From positions 1-64,000 of the forward strand of contig NZ_BJDH01000011.1 of the NCBI RefSeq assembly GCF_005405005.1: 64,000 nt of DNA, read 5' to 3'. The position numbers and the translations under genes are program-made. This stretch comes from Lactiplantibacillus daoliensis. Its GTDB lineage: Bacteria > Bacillota > Bacilli > Lactobacillales > Lactobacillaceae. This document shows positions 8,480 to 16,705 of this stretch, one piece after another. The notes below the pieces were generated by a model that saw nothing but the letters and a program-made list of their open reading frames with translations, had not been told where the DNA came from and did not search any database. How positions within the stretch are numbered: position 1 is the first letter of the stretch; each line of letters begins with the position of its first letter.

Positions 8480-8986
8480 ATGTCACAATCCGAAGACGAA
8501 ATGGATAAACATTTACAATCAGCGATGTTTGGAACACCGGTCTTACATCCAGACGAACAACATCGCAACTTAGGCACTTTTCACGAACGCATTGATCTGG
8601 GCATTACCTTCACCCAAGCACTCTTGCGGGATTACTCTGCAGAACTGCAAACTGAGATTGCAGCTCATCCCGACTATCAACTGTTATTACACGGTTTGTT
8701 AGATCAAGATATTTTAGACCGTTATATCAAACTCGCTAATCAGACTAACCTCAAATTCGCGATTCGAACGGATTTGCTTTACCAACACGAACCAGATAGT
8801 CTCGCGATTGCACTGGCCGCGCCCAGTGCGATCAATCCAGATACGATTAACATCGATGATCGTTTCCCGTTACCACCTCTGGAAACCACGACGACCATCC
8901 CAAAGCAATTACTCGTCGAACGCATCTATCAACATTTGGAACACAATCGCCACGAGTACCATCTGCGTCACCACAATAATCAATAA
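8480..8986 (+). CDS. YueI family protein (DUF1694)
   Basis: A 168-residue soluble acidic protein. The segment GTPVLHPDEQHRNLGTFHERI, together with the later LLDQDILDRYIKLANQ and FAIRTD, matches what I remember of the DUF1694 / YueI family in Firmicutes, whose function is unknown. The ATG follows GGAAAGGACTTGAATCC. A 102-bp gap separates it from the kinase gene, and a strong terminator follows, so it is probably transcribed alone or with the kinase. Confidence 0.8.
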   Translation: MSQSEDEMDKHLQSAMFGTPVLHPDEQHRNLGTFHERIDLGITFTQALLRDYSAELQTEIAAHPDYQLLLHGLLDQDILDRYIKLANQTNLKFAIRTDLLYQHEPDSLAIALAAPSAINPDTINIDDRFPLPPLETTTTIPKQLLVERIYQHLEHNRHEYHLRHHNNQ

Positions 8987-9004
8987 ACAACTAAAAAGAG
9001 TCAC

Positions 9005-9037
9005 AAAAAAAGTCTGGTTTTTCCCCAGGCTTTTTTC
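9005..9037 (+). terminator. Terminator after the YueI-like gene
   Basis: AAAAAAGTCTGG, loop, CCCAGGCTTTTTT. A-runs on one side and T-runs on the other suggest it may also work for the gene on the opposite strand. Confidence 0.82.
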
Positions 9038-9062
9038 GTTATTAACATACTTTTCTATAATT

Positions 9063-9743
9063 TTAGTGAAATAACTCCAAGATTCCAATCACAATCGGTG
9101 GGATCACTAACGACGGCAGCAAATTCAACGTATTGATCTTTTTAATGTTCAAGAGACCCAAGCCCGAACCCAAGATTAAAATTCCGCCGACAATCGTAAT
9201 TTCGTTTAAAATCGGCGTACTCAACGCCCCTCGCAATACTAGCGCCAAAACATACAACGACCCCTGCCAAACAAACAACACACCTGCGGCAATCGCAATA
9301 CCAAAACCAAATGTCGATGCGAGCACAATTGAAGTAATGCCGTCCAACATCCCGTTTGTGAACAAAAAGGTGTAGTCATGCTTTAGTGCGGCTTCAATTG
9401 GACCAAGAATTGAAAGCGATCCAATACAATAGAGTAAAATCGCGGTCGCTAGACCTTCCGACAAATTACCACCAGAGAAATGACCAACTAACTTGTCAAA
9501 TCGACCTTGTAAATCTAGTGCTTGGCCAATTAGACCACCAACAGCCAAACTGACAATGAACAGCACGGGATATTTACTATGTGGCATCCGTTGCACGACC
9601 GCATTGATCCCAATCACAGTCGCCGCTAGTCCCAGTGCCTGCATCAAAATATTGTGATAGGCAGGCTTGATTCCCTTGCTAAATAGACTACCAATCGTGC
9701 AACCGATCAAAATCATGCCAACATTAAAAAGTGTCCCAATCAT
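9063..9743 (-). CDS. DUF554 family membrane protein (YdfK/YqgA-like)
   Basis: A 226-residue integral membrane protein with about seven hydrophobic segments. The opening MIGTLFNVGMILIGCTIGSL, the conserved GLAATVIGINAV, and FVSLAVGGLIGQALDLQ are hallmarks of DUF554. The family is often annotated as a putative transporter, but I know of no demonstrated substrate. The ATG sits after GGAGGGTAAGTAG. It follows the DAACS symporter gene, whose terminator lies in between, so the two are probably separate units. Confidence 0.85.
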   Translation of the reverse strand: MIGTLFNVGMILIGCTIGSLFSKGIKPAYHNILMQALGLAATVIGINAVVQRMPHSKYPVLFIVSLAVGGLIGQALDLQGRFDKLVGHFSGGNLSEGLATAILLYCIGSLSILGPIEAALKHDYTFLFTNGMLDGITSIVLASTFGFGIAIAAGVLFVWQGSLYVLALVLRGALSTPILNEITIVGGILILGSGLGLLNIKKINTLNLLPSLVIPPIVIGILELFH

Positions 9744-9765
9744 CTACTTACCCTCCAAAATTGAA

Positions 9766-9796
9766 AAGAGGACTGAGCTGGTCAGTCCTCTTCATG
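9766..9796 (-). terminator. Terminator after the dicarboxylate/amino acid symporter gene
   Basis: Minus strand: AAGAGGACTGA, loop CCAGC, TCAGTCCTCTTTTC. Perfect 11-bp stem. Confidence 0.85.
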
Positions 9797-9809
9797 AAAC
9801 TTAAGTTGT

Positions 9810-11129
9810 TTACTTTGTAATCGCGGCGGGATGATGACCTGCCTTAATCTCAGCCAAATAATCATCCGCCATTTTTGGATCAAATTCATGTTCCGATTTA
9901 CCAATAATCACTGCTGCCAAGGAGTTCCCAACGACATTCACGACCGTTCGGCCCATATCAACTAACCGGTCAATACCGGCGATAAAGGCCAAGCCTTGGA
10001 CCGGAACGCCGATTGTCGAAATCGTTGCGAGTAACACGACGAAGGATGCGCCTGGTACACCGGCAATTCCTTTAGACGTGATCATCAAGACGATTAACAA
10101 CGTAATCTGTTGGCTCATCGATAAATGAATCCCGTAAGCCTGTGCTAAAAATAGCGCAGCTAATGATTGGTAAATGGCCGAACCATCTAGGTTGAACGTG
10201 TACCCCGTTGGCACAACGAAGGAAACGATCCCTTGACTGACACCATACTTTCCCATTTTATCAATAATGCGTGGTAGGGCAGCTTCAGAACTGGCAGTTG
10301 AAAAGCCGAGCACCATCTCATCACGAATCACGCGTAGTAAATGCCAAATACTCAGCCCAAACAAGCGAGCCACTAGCCCCATCACAACCACGATAAAAAT
10401 CGCCATTGTCGCATAGGCCAAAATGATGAAATAACCCAATGGCGCTAAGGCTTTGAGTCCCATTTCCGCAACAGTCACCCCAATCAAGGCACAAACGCCA
10501 ATCGGTGCGGTGTGCATGACCCAGTTGGTGACCTTAAACATCGCTTCAGCGACCGCATTCATGAAGTCCAAGATAATCTTACCCTGTTCCCCAATCGCAG
10601 CGGTGCCTAAGCCAAAGAATACCGCAAAGAAGATCACGGGAATCATATCCCCAGCAGCTAACGATTTGAACACGTTCGTTGGGATAATTCCCATTACCGT
10701 TGACCAAATTCCATTATGCGAGACGGTTTTCGCCGTCGCCACGTATTGACTAATATTCGACGAATGTAACTGGTGAATGTTGATGTAATCCCCAGGATGA
10801 AAAACATTCCCGATAATCAGCCCAAGGGCAATCGCAATGGTCGTCATCACTTCAAAATAAATAATCGTTTTCCCACCAATACGGCCAAGCTTCTTAAGAT
10901 CGCCCATATTCGCAATCCCAGTAATCAAACAAGCCACCACAATTGGTAACACAATCATTTGAATTAAACTAATAAACATCGTCCCAATATTTTGCATCGC
11001 CGTAATAGCGGTTTGATTGCCATAGAAGACAACCCCTAAGATAATTCCTAAAACTAAGCCAACCAAGATTTGCCAACCTAGACTCAGGCGGAAATGATGC
11101 GTTGTTTTCAGTTGCGTTTCTTGCTTCAA
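9810..11129 (-). CDS. Dicarboxylate/amino acid:cation symporter (DAACS family, GltP/DctA-like)
   Basis: A protein of about 439 residues taking up glutamate, aspartate or C4-dicarboxylates with H+ or Na+. Conserved elements are the serine-rich hairpin loop FSTASSEAALPRI, the GYTFNLDGSAIY motif in TM7, the second hairpin SKGIAGVPGASFVVL, and the TM8 motif DRLVDMGRTVVNVVGN. The TTG at 11129 lies nine bases after GGAG. The alternative TTG at 11135 is only three bases from it, so I prefer the shorter form. Substrate choice cannot be settled by sight. Confidence 0.93.
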   Translation of the reverse strand: MKQETQLKTTHHFRLSLGWQILVGLVLGIILGVVFYGNQTAITAMQNIGTMFISLIQMIVLPIVVACLITGIANMGDLKKLGRIGGKTIIYFEVMTTIAIALGLIIGNVFHPGDYINIHQLHSSNISQYVATAKTVSHNGIWSTVMGIIPTNVFKSLAAGDMIPVIFFAVFFGLGTAAIGEQGKIILDFMNAVAEAMFKVTNWVMHTAPIGVCALIGVTVAEMGLKALAPLGYFIILAYATMAIFIVVVMGLVARLFGLSIWHLLRVIRDEMVLGFSTASSEAALPRIIDKMGKYGVSQGIVSFVVPTGYTFNLDGSAIYQSLAALFLAQAYGIHLSMSQQITLLIVLMITSKGIAGVPGASFVVLLATISTIGVPVQGLAFIAGIDRLVDMGRTVVNVVGNSLAAVIIGKSEHEFDPKMADDYLAEIKAGHHPAAITK

Positions 11130-11265
11130 AATCAATCGCTCCGTTCACATTTATAGCTGATTTCACTAAAATTAACACACAATATTAACATTTTAGCACA
11201 AATCATTCGTAAATGAGAAAAGAATTAGAAATCACTCATGAAATTATTGCTGAAAACGTGCCAAC

Positions 11266-11781
11266 TTATTTCGTCGACTTTTGCTTAGCGGTTAAACGCT
11301 GATAAACCGTCGCACTGACCCAATCAGCCGTCCACATCCATAATACGTGACCAATCGCTTCTGAAATATGTTCTTCCGCTGGTTGATCCTTGGCACGTGG
11401 AATGGTCCCTAATGCTGGCAAAATCGTATGATGGAACGCCCCAAAAATACCGAGTCCAAATAAAGCACTACTACCGGCTTTAGCCTTGGGGTGCTTACGA
11501 GCCCACAAACTGTAAGCCACTGCAAAAGTTGTCGAAAAACCAAAATGCATCATATAACTCGTAATCGGTAATTCATGCCCCGAATACGTGTATGTTGCAT
11601 GAGTCACACTTTCTGGGACCCCAATTTGTTGTAATAGCTGCTGTGGCGGATTCGTTTGATCCCGAGCCGCAGTCCGTGGGGGAAGAATGTTTTCCCAGCC
11701 TAACTTAACGAGTCCCGAGATAACGCCACCCGTAACACCCGCGATTAAAGCTGCACGATGATTGAAACTTTTATTTGCCAT
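11266..11781 (-). CDS. YagU family protein (DUF1440)
   Basis: A 171-residue predicted membrane protein. It shows the DUF1440 pattern with KLGWENILPPRTAARDQTNP near the start, FGFSTTFAVAYS in the middle and the C-terminal EAIGHVLWMWTADW. E. coli YagU has been linked to acid resistance. Transfer of that role is only inference. The ATG at 11781 follows GGTTAGGACAA. No partner gene is apparent; it is divergent from the HrtBA-like transporter genes. Confidence 0.87.
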   Translation of the reverse strand: MANKSFNHRAALIAGVTGGVISGLVKLGWENILPPRTAARDQTNPPQQLLQQIGVPESVTHATYTYSGHELPITSYMMHFGFSTTFAVAYSLWARKHPKAKAGSSALFGLGIFGAFHHTILPALGTIPRAKDQPAEEHISEAIGHVLWMWTADWVSATVYQRLTAKQKSTK

Positions 11782-11967
11782 TTGTCCTAACCTGCCTCTC
11801 CATTCAATAAATTAATCATACCAGCCTTTCAGTAAGAACCGTAACGATTTAACCCAGATGCTGATATAAATAAAATAATATTAAAGCTTGCGCCGTTTTG
11901 AGTTTGATGCTATGATTTGACCATTCACTTATCACTCGATAAACGAAATTAAAAGGAGGCACCTCGC

Positions 11968-13035
11968 GTGTACTTAGGACTAAAAGAAATGCGTCATGAA
12001 AAACTGCGTTACAGCCTATTAAGTGGCGTTTTGTTATTAATTGCATTGGTCGTCTTCATGTTAGCTGGCCTAGCAAATGGGCTCTCCAATGGTAATCGAG
12101 AAGCCATTGATAATTGGCAAGCAACCGACGTCTATTTGAATCAGAATACCAACGAAACGTTATCCGCTTCACAACTGAAATTAGCTGATCAAAAATACAT
12201 CAAGGGCGACCAGGTCACCCCGTTAGCCACGCTTTCAGGAACACTGCGTACCGATAAAAATCGGCATAAAACCACGATTAGTGCCCTTGCGACCAGTCGC
12301 AATAGCTTTATCATGCCTAAAGTTAATAGTGGGCATCGGATTAACGGTCGCAATCAGCTCCTTATTTCCGATAGCTTGAAGGCCGAGGGCTACAAACTTG
12401 GCCAAAATGTCCGCTTAGGCACGACCAAACGAACAGTTAAAATCGTTGGGACCTACACCAGTAGTACCTATATGATTTCACCAACGATTTACACCGATAT
12501 TGCCACCTTGAATCGACTGAAGGACATGCCCGTGACCAGTGGCAATCAGCAAACCATTAACGGCTTTGTGACAAAAAATGGCCGCTTTAGCCATTCAAGT
12601 CACGGCAGTCTTCAGCATTTAACGATGACAACTTTCATCAACAAATTACCTGGTTACAGTGCCGAACAATTGACCTTGGATACGATGATCTATTTCTTAT
12701 TCGCAATCGCGCTCGCCATTATCGGAATCTTCATGTTCGTCTTAACTTTACAAAAACAAGCCCTATTCGGCGTCTTGAAAGTTCAAGGTATCGGGACGAA
12801 ACATATCCTAGCCGCCCTGCTGACCCAAAGTGTGGCGATGTCAGTCATCGGTATCGTCATTGGCCTTGGTATCACGGTCGGCCTGGCACAAATCATGCCC
12901 GCCGGCTTACCCTTTGTCATCAACTGGGGACAATTTGGCCTGTATAGTTTAGCCTTGCTGGCAGCTGCCGTTATCGGTGCGTTACTTTCATGGCGAACGG
13001 TCGCTAATATCGATCCCGCCGTTGCAATCGGCTAG
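11968..13035 (+). CDS. ABC transporter permease, HrtB / FtsX type
   Basis: A 355-residue permease with one N-terminal transmembrane helix, a large extracellular domain (about residues 40-230) and three C-terminal helices, which is the MacB/FtsX layout. The opening YLGLKEMRHEKLRYSLL and overall architecture resemble HrtB of heme-efflux systems, so heme or another hydrophobic toxicant is the likely cargo. The GTG start at 11968 is seven bases after AAAGGAGGC. The ATPase gene follows after 14 bp with its own AGGAGG. No HrtR or HssRS regulator is adjacent, so the heme role is an inference from homology only. Confidence 0.82.
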   Translation: MYLGLKEMRHEKLRYSLLSGVLLLIALVVFMLAGLANGLSNGNREAIDNWQATDVYLNQNTNETLSASQLKLADQKYIKGDQVTPLATLSGTLRTDKNRHKTTISALATSRNSFIMPKVNSGHRINGRNQLLISDSLKAEGYKLGQNVRLGTTKRTVKIVGTYTSSTYMISPTIYTDIATLNRLKDMPVTSGNQQTINGFVTKNGRFSHSSHGSLQHLTMTTFINKLPGYSAEQLTLDTMIYFLFAIALAIIGIFMFVLTLQKQALFGVLKVQGIGTKHILAALLTQSVAMSVIGIVIGLGITVGLAQIMPAGLPFVINWGQFGLYSLALLAAAVIGALLSWRTVANIDPAVAIG

Positions 13036-13049
13036 AAGGAGGATAACTT

Positions 13050-13721
13050 ATGACAGCAGTTTTAGCATTACAACAAATCAATAAACAGTTTGGTCACGGT
13101 CACACCGCCGTAACGGCCTTGAAAGACGCCAATTTTGAAGTGAGTGCCGGCCAATTTGTCGCCATCATTGGCCCCTCTGGTTCCGGCAAAAGTACCTTCT
13201 TAACGATTGCCGCTGGGCTACAGACACCCACTAGTGGTCAAGTTCTGTTAAATGGAACTGAATTAGCCACGCAATCTGAAAAGGCGCGGCTGGCATACCG
13301 TTTCAATGAAATCGGCTTTATTTTGCAAAGCTCGAATTTGATTCCATTTCTCACGGTCACGGAACAATTAAAGTTGGTCGACAAAATGTCTAAGCGTCCC
13401 TTTCAAAAAGAACGCGCCCAAACACTACTCCACGAACTTGCATTGAGTGAAGTCGCCACCGCCTATCCCAATGAATTATCTGGTGGGGAACGCCAACGCG
13501 TCGCTATTGTGCGAGCACTCTACAACGATCCAAGCGTCATTTTGGCTGATGAACCAACTGCCAGTTTAGATACGCCGCGCTCTATCGATGTGGTTAACCG
13601 CTTGGCAAAAGAAGCCCATCAACACAATAAAGCCATCGTGATGGTCACTCATGATCAGCGGTTGATTGGCAATTGCGACGTTGTTTACAAAATCGAAGAT
13701 GGTGTCATGACAAAACAATAA
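13050..13721 (+). CDS. ABC transporter ATP-binding protein, HrtA / LolD type
   Basis: The 223-residue ATPase partner of the preceding permease. The Walker A motif GPSGSGKST covers residues 41-49, the signature is LSGGERQ, the Walker B is VILADEPTASLD, and the switch is MVTHDQRL. The LolD/MacB-type signature and length fit energising an FtsX-type exporter rather than an importer. The ATG is preceded by AGAAGGAGGATAACTT. Downstream, repeat copy A is inserted before a strong terminator, so the repeat becomes part of this operon's 3' UTR. Confidence 0.92.
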   Translation: MTAVLALQQINKQFGHGHTAVTALKDANFEVSAGQFVAIIGPSGSGKSTFLTIAAGLQTPTSGQVLLNGTELATQSEKARLAYRFNEIGFILQSSNLIPFLTVTEQLKLVDKMSKRPFQKERAQTLLHELALSEVATAYPNELSGGERQRVAIVRALYNDPSVILADEPTASLDTPRSIDVVNRLAKEAHQHNKAIVMVTHDQRLIGNCDVVYKIEDGVMTKQ

Positions 13722-13762
13722 TTTAACTTGGATTGTCACCCCCTGTGCTATAAAAATAAGTA

Positions 13763-13979
13763 CTAAAGATTGAAAATCACAACTTCTGCGCTCCGTCAGT
13801 CAAAATCGGTGTGCTGCGTGGGGACGACGCCAGCCACAGTACGGTCTGGTAGATTGGCGGTTTTGGCAAATTTTCCGGGCGAGGTTCAAGACGTTTTTGA
13901 GGCTTGAACCGGTCCCTCGTCCGCATGTTATCGGCAACAGCCGGAAGCACGTCAATAATTTTTAACTTGTAACTTTCAG
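13763..13979 (-). repeat. Dispersed repeat copy A (internally deleted, about 217 bp)
   Basis: Begins CTAAAGATTGAAA, the terminal repeat also found at copy C. Next come the R-module outer half (CTCCGTCAGTCAAAATCGG) and, after a deletion, part of the L-module with hairpin CTTGAACC / GGTTCAAG, ending near AACTTTCAG. Relative to copies C and F, about 300 bp is missing. On the opposite strand the junction falls at GACCGT, a short sequence present at both break points in copy C. It lies between the hrtA-like stop and that operon's terminator. Flanks ATAAGTAC and ATAAACAC could be a decayed duplication. Confidence 0.82.
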
Positions 13980-13987
13980 ATAAACAC

Positions 13988-14036
13988 CAAAACAGCCAAT
14001 AGGCACTCGTTTTGAGTGCCTATTGGCTGTTTTTTA
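13988..14036 (+). terminator. Terminator of the HrtBA-like operon
   Basis: AACAGCCAATAGGCACTC, loop, GAGTGCCTATTGGCTGTT followed by a T-run. The stem of about 18 bp is perfect. It lies more than 260 bases after the stop codon because repeat copy A sits in between. Confidence 0.93.
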
Positions 14037-14144
14037 TCTATCAGTCGAATTGACTACCGCAAATTTTCTTGTCAGAACTGCCTTGTCGCTTGTCATTCCA
14101 AATACTAATTAGCAACGAGCAAAATCCGATCCTAAAAAACTCAT

Positions 14145-14897
14145 TTAATCCTGTGCATAGTAATCGATGATTTGACAGAGCAATGCCGTTGCACCCTGTC
14201 CAGCACGATCATCATAGTAACTTTGGAATCGCTCATCCGCTTGATACATTGCCGCAAGATTACGGTGCATTGTCGCCGAAACTTTGGGCCAGTTATAACT
14301 TAGCCATTGCTTGTGAGCTTCGTAAATTCTTTTTGCGACTGGACCAGGAACAGCTGGCTGGGTCTTCAAATCTGCCAATAGTTGGGCTTCCATTGCTTGC
14401 ATCGTCTGGTAATCCGTTTCAGATAAGTGTGCGAATCGCTGATTGGCCTTTTTTAGTGTTTCCGCGTCATACTTTTCCACCAATTCAGCCCCATAATTCT
14501 GTTCATTTTCAGTCAGTTTTTCCTGCTTAAATGCCGTAAATTTTTCACTATCAGTCATTTCATGTCCTCCTTGTTGCGTCTTAATCGTTGTCTTGACGAG
14601 AGCCAACAAGCCATCTAAGTGTTGCCGTTGAGCCAACAACTGTTGATACTGAGTTTGTAACGCCGTCACAACTTCTGCTGGCGATTGAGTCAACAATTGT
14701 TTGATTTCCACCAATGGGACTGACATGGCGCGGTATAAACAAATCTGTTGCAGTTGATCAACCTGCGCCGTTTCATAATACCGATACCCATTCTCACCAA
14801 CATAAGCTGGTGGCAATAAGCCGATTTCATCATAATACCGTAGTGTTCGGACACTCACACCGGCTAACTCAGCCAACTGTTTAATTTGATAAGCCAT
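14145..14897 (-). CDS. MerR-family regulator with TipAS antibiotic-recognition domain
   Basis: From ATG 14897 the protein has 250 residues. Residues 1-70 form the MerR winged helix with the signature VRTLRYYDEIGLLPPAYVGE. A coiled dimerisation helix follows, and then a TipAS-like domain (from about residue 120: FTAFKQEKLTENEQNYGAE onward). TipA-type regulators bind thiopeptides or other compounds and activate promoters with long spacers. The start lies after GGAGGCAGCTAT. The longer reading frame from 14954 would run through the promoter and is rejected. No adjacent target gene is obvious, so autoregulation is the only visible circuit. Confidence 0.88.
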   Translation of the reverse strand: MAYQIKQLAELAGVSVRTLRYYDEIGLLPPAYVGENGYRYYETAQVDQLQQICLYRAMSVPLVEIKQLLTQSPAEVVTALQTQYQQLLAQRQHLDGLLALVKTTIKTQQGGHEMTDSEKFTAFKQEKLTENEQNYGAELVEKYDAETLKKANQRFAHLSETDYQTMQAMEAQLLADLKTQPAVPGPVAKRIYEAHKQWLSYNWPKVSATMHRNLAAMYQADERFQSYYDDRAGQGATALLCQIIDYYAQD

Positions 14898-14923
14898 ATA
14901 GCTGCCTCCTTCCAACAAAATTA

Positions 14924-14954
14924 AGTCTAAAGGGTTACGCAACGAGAGGGTCAA
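14924..14954 (-). promoter_or_regulatory. MerR-type promoter with 19-bp spacer (autoregulation)
   Basis: Minus strand: TTGACC at 14954-14949, a 19-bp spacer containing TCGTTGCG, and TAGACT at 14929-14924. A 19-bp spacer is the hallmark of promoters that MerR proteins activate by twisting DNA. It drives the TipA-like gene. Confidence 0.75.
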
Positions 14955-14963
14955 GGATTAATT

Positions 14964-14996
14964 AAAAAAAGCGTCTCTTTTTATCGAGAACGCTTC
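14964..14996 (-). terminator. Terminator of the nucleoside hydrolase-ECF operon
   Basis: Minus strand: AAGCGTTCTC, loop, GAGACGCTT and seven T. It sits directly after the ECF S component stop at 15002. Confidence 0.88.
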
Positions 14997-15001
14997 TAAG
15001 T

Positions 15002-15550
15002 CTAATTTGCTTGCGGTAATTTATAGCGAATCGCCCGATAAACTAGCGCGACCACGTACACGGTTAAGAAACGATCGACATAGTCCGTCCCGATCTGAAT
15101 CAGAAAGACTGCCAACGCTTTCGTCATACCGGTCCCTAACAATACTTGTACCAGCATGCTGGAACCCGACGAGGTAATACCGTGAAACAAGATGACAGTA
15201 ATCATCGTACTAACGAGCGTCCCTGGGAGTGAAATTGCGAATGCCAACCACCAATTATTTTTAAAAGTTGCTGGTTTGAACCGATGATAAAGCAACCCGG
15301 CTACCAGCCCAGTTAAGAGCTGCACTGGCATGAAGAACAACGAATACAAATCTGTCGTCGCCATCAATAAGCCAGTGGCGCCCCCAGCTAGCATCCCGCC
15401 AAAGGGCCCAAAGACGGCCGCAGCTAAAACTGTCCCAATCGAATCCAAGTAAATTGGGAGTTTCAACATCAAGGCAATATTACCACCGACAACATTGAGT
15501 GCGATACAGAGTGCGAGTAACGCAACCGTACGAGTGCTGAATTTTTTCAT
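15002..15550 (-). CDS. ECF transporter S component, possibly QrtT-like (queuosine/queuine uptake)
   Basis: A 182-residue membrane protein with about six hydrophobic segments and the S-component loops FGPFGGMLAGGATGLLMA and FFMPVQLLTGLVAGLLYH. Its start overlaps the stop of the nucleoside hydrolase gene by four bases, so the two are translationally coupled and probably act on the same compound. A preQ1-I-like motif leads the operon. The known pairing of ECF S proteins with Q-specific nucleoside hydrolases in queuine salvage suggests uptake of queuosine or queuine. Other nucleosides or bases remain possible. The shared EcfA/A'/T module is not in this window. Confidence 0.8.
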   Translation of the reverse strand: MKKFSTRTVALLALCIALNVVGGNIALMLKLPIYLDSIGTVLAAAVFGPFGGMLAGGATGLLMATTDLYSLFFMPVQLLTGLVAGLLYHRFKPATFKNNWWLAFAISLPGTLVSTMITVILFHGITSSGSSMLVQVLLGTGMTKALAVFLIQIGTDYVDRFLTVYVVALVYRAIRYKLPQAN

Positions 15551-16536
15551 GCGCCCACCACCAATAATTGATGCAAAACTGCTGTCAGATCAGGCTCGTT
15601 CGCACCGATCACCCGTGTCAAAAACTGGCGCCAAAAGGCCATCGTATCCACTTGTGTGGTGACAAAACTATTCGGGGCACGATGCCAGAAATCATGATCA
15701 TCGACCATCGACTCACCACGGGCCAAATCATCCGTCGCAACTACCGTCGTATAAGCATCAAAACCAGTTAAAATTGTTGGATCTACAAAGTAAGCAACTG
15801 CCAACGGATCATTGATCACACAACCAATGACGCGCTCGTACTGCCAATGAAAATCGAAATAAAAGCGTGTAATTTTTTCAATAAAGCGACCCATTTCAGG
15901 GTTAATATCTTTCATATATTCTAACAAACTAGGTGTTAACACGATTTGACGTGTCACATCTAGGCCAACCATATGAATAGGAACTGGCATCAAGTCAAAA
16001 ACCTGTTTAGCGGCATCTGGATCACACCAAAAGTTATATTCGGCGACTGGTGAACAGTTGCCGTGACTCTTATAATTGCCACCCATCAAAACAAATTGGT
16101 CAACCGCGGCAAACGCGGCCGTATCTCGCTGCAAGGCCTCTGCTAAATTGGTCAGCGGTCCTAATGCCAAAATCGACGTTGTCGGATCTTCATCTAGCGT
16201 CTCCAAAATAAAACTGACGGCATCTTGGGCCGGATGAACGGTAGTAACCTCAGGAATCTGACTATTGCCAAGTCCATCGTCACCATGGGTATCTTGGGCA
16301 CTCACATAATCGACTTTCAATAGTCGATTGGCCCCCATATAAACTGGAACATCTAACCGATCAGCTAGTGCCAACACTTTCAGCGCATTAGCAGCGCCAA
16401 TATGCGTTGGGACATTGCCACAAACGGTTGTAATACCGACCACATTTAGTTCCGGTGAATTTAACGCTAATAGCAGCGCCAAACTATCATCAATACCGGG
16501 ATCACAATCGATGATGACATTTCTTGTTGCATCCAT
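15547..16536 (-). CDS. Nucleoside hydrolase (IUNH family), possibly QueK-like
   Basis: A 329-residue enzyme that cleaves the N-glycosidic bond of a ribonucleoside to free base and ribose. The calcium-binding signature DCDPGIDD is at residues 10-17. The central LMGGNY and AEYNFWCDPDAA motifs and the late VINDPLAVAYF (last metal ligand) are all present, so it should be active. The ATG follows CGGAGGTAGGAAA. It is first in a two-gene operon with an ECF S component behind a preQ1-I-like motif, which suggests hydrolysis of queuosine to queuine. A general purine or pyrimidine nucleosidase is the alternative. Confidence 0.9.
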   Translation of the reverse strand: MDATRNVIIDCDPGIDDSLALLLALNSPELNVVGITTVCGNVPTHIGAANALKVLALADRLDVPVYMGANRLLKVDYVSAQDTHGDDGLGNSQIPEVTTVHPAQDAVSFILETLDEDPTTSILALGPLTNLAEALQRDTAAFAAVDQFVLMGGNYKSHGNCSPVAEYNFWCDPDAAKQVFDLMPVPIHMVGLDVTRQIVLTPSLLEYMKDINPEMGRFIEKITRFYFDFHWQYERVIGCVINDPLAVAYFVDPTILTGFDAYTTVVATDDLARGESMVDDHDFWHRAPNSFVTTQVDTMAFWRQFLTRVIGANEPDLTAVLHQLLVVGA

Positions 16537-16559
16537 TTTCCTACCTCCGATTAATCGTG

Positions 16560-16600
16560 AAGTTCTTGGTTTTTTATCCTGGGAAGTTTACGAACCAGGC
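16560..16600 (-). ncRNA. preQ1-I-like riboswitch candidate
   Basis: Minus strand, in order: CCTGG (16599-16595), loop TTCGTAAACTTC, CCAGG (16582-16578), then the tail ATAAAAAACCAAG. The five-base-pair hairpin with a ~12-nt loop and an A-rich tail closely copies preQ1-I aptamers such as the B. subtilis queC leader (P1, UUC-starting loop, AUAAAAAACUAA tail). The second helix is not clean here: CUU in the loop with AAG in the tail is the best I see. The genes downstream (nucleoside hydrolase and ECF S) fit. Class variant and ligand are inferred. Confidence 0.58.
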
Positions 16601-16636
16601 CAGCGGCACACCGCTGATTGCATAAATGCATGTCTA

Positions 16637-16642
16637 ATTATA
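16637..16642 (-). promoter_or_regulatory. -10 box of the nucleoside hydrolase operon
   Basis: Minus strand TATAAT, perfect. The -35 at 17 bp is weak (TGTTAA). Transcription from here would give a leader of about 95 nt containing a CAGCGG/CCGCTG hairpin and then the preQ1-like motif. Confidence 0.62.
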
Positions 16643-16705
16643 ACGAACTGCCGCTTAAATTAACATCACTCACAAAAATTTCTCGTCGAAGATCCAAAAA
16701 GACGC

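Noticed and set aside
11266-11781. Treating the YagU gene as part of the HrtBA-like operon
   Set aside because: It is on the opposite strand and divergent, with no shared palindrome.
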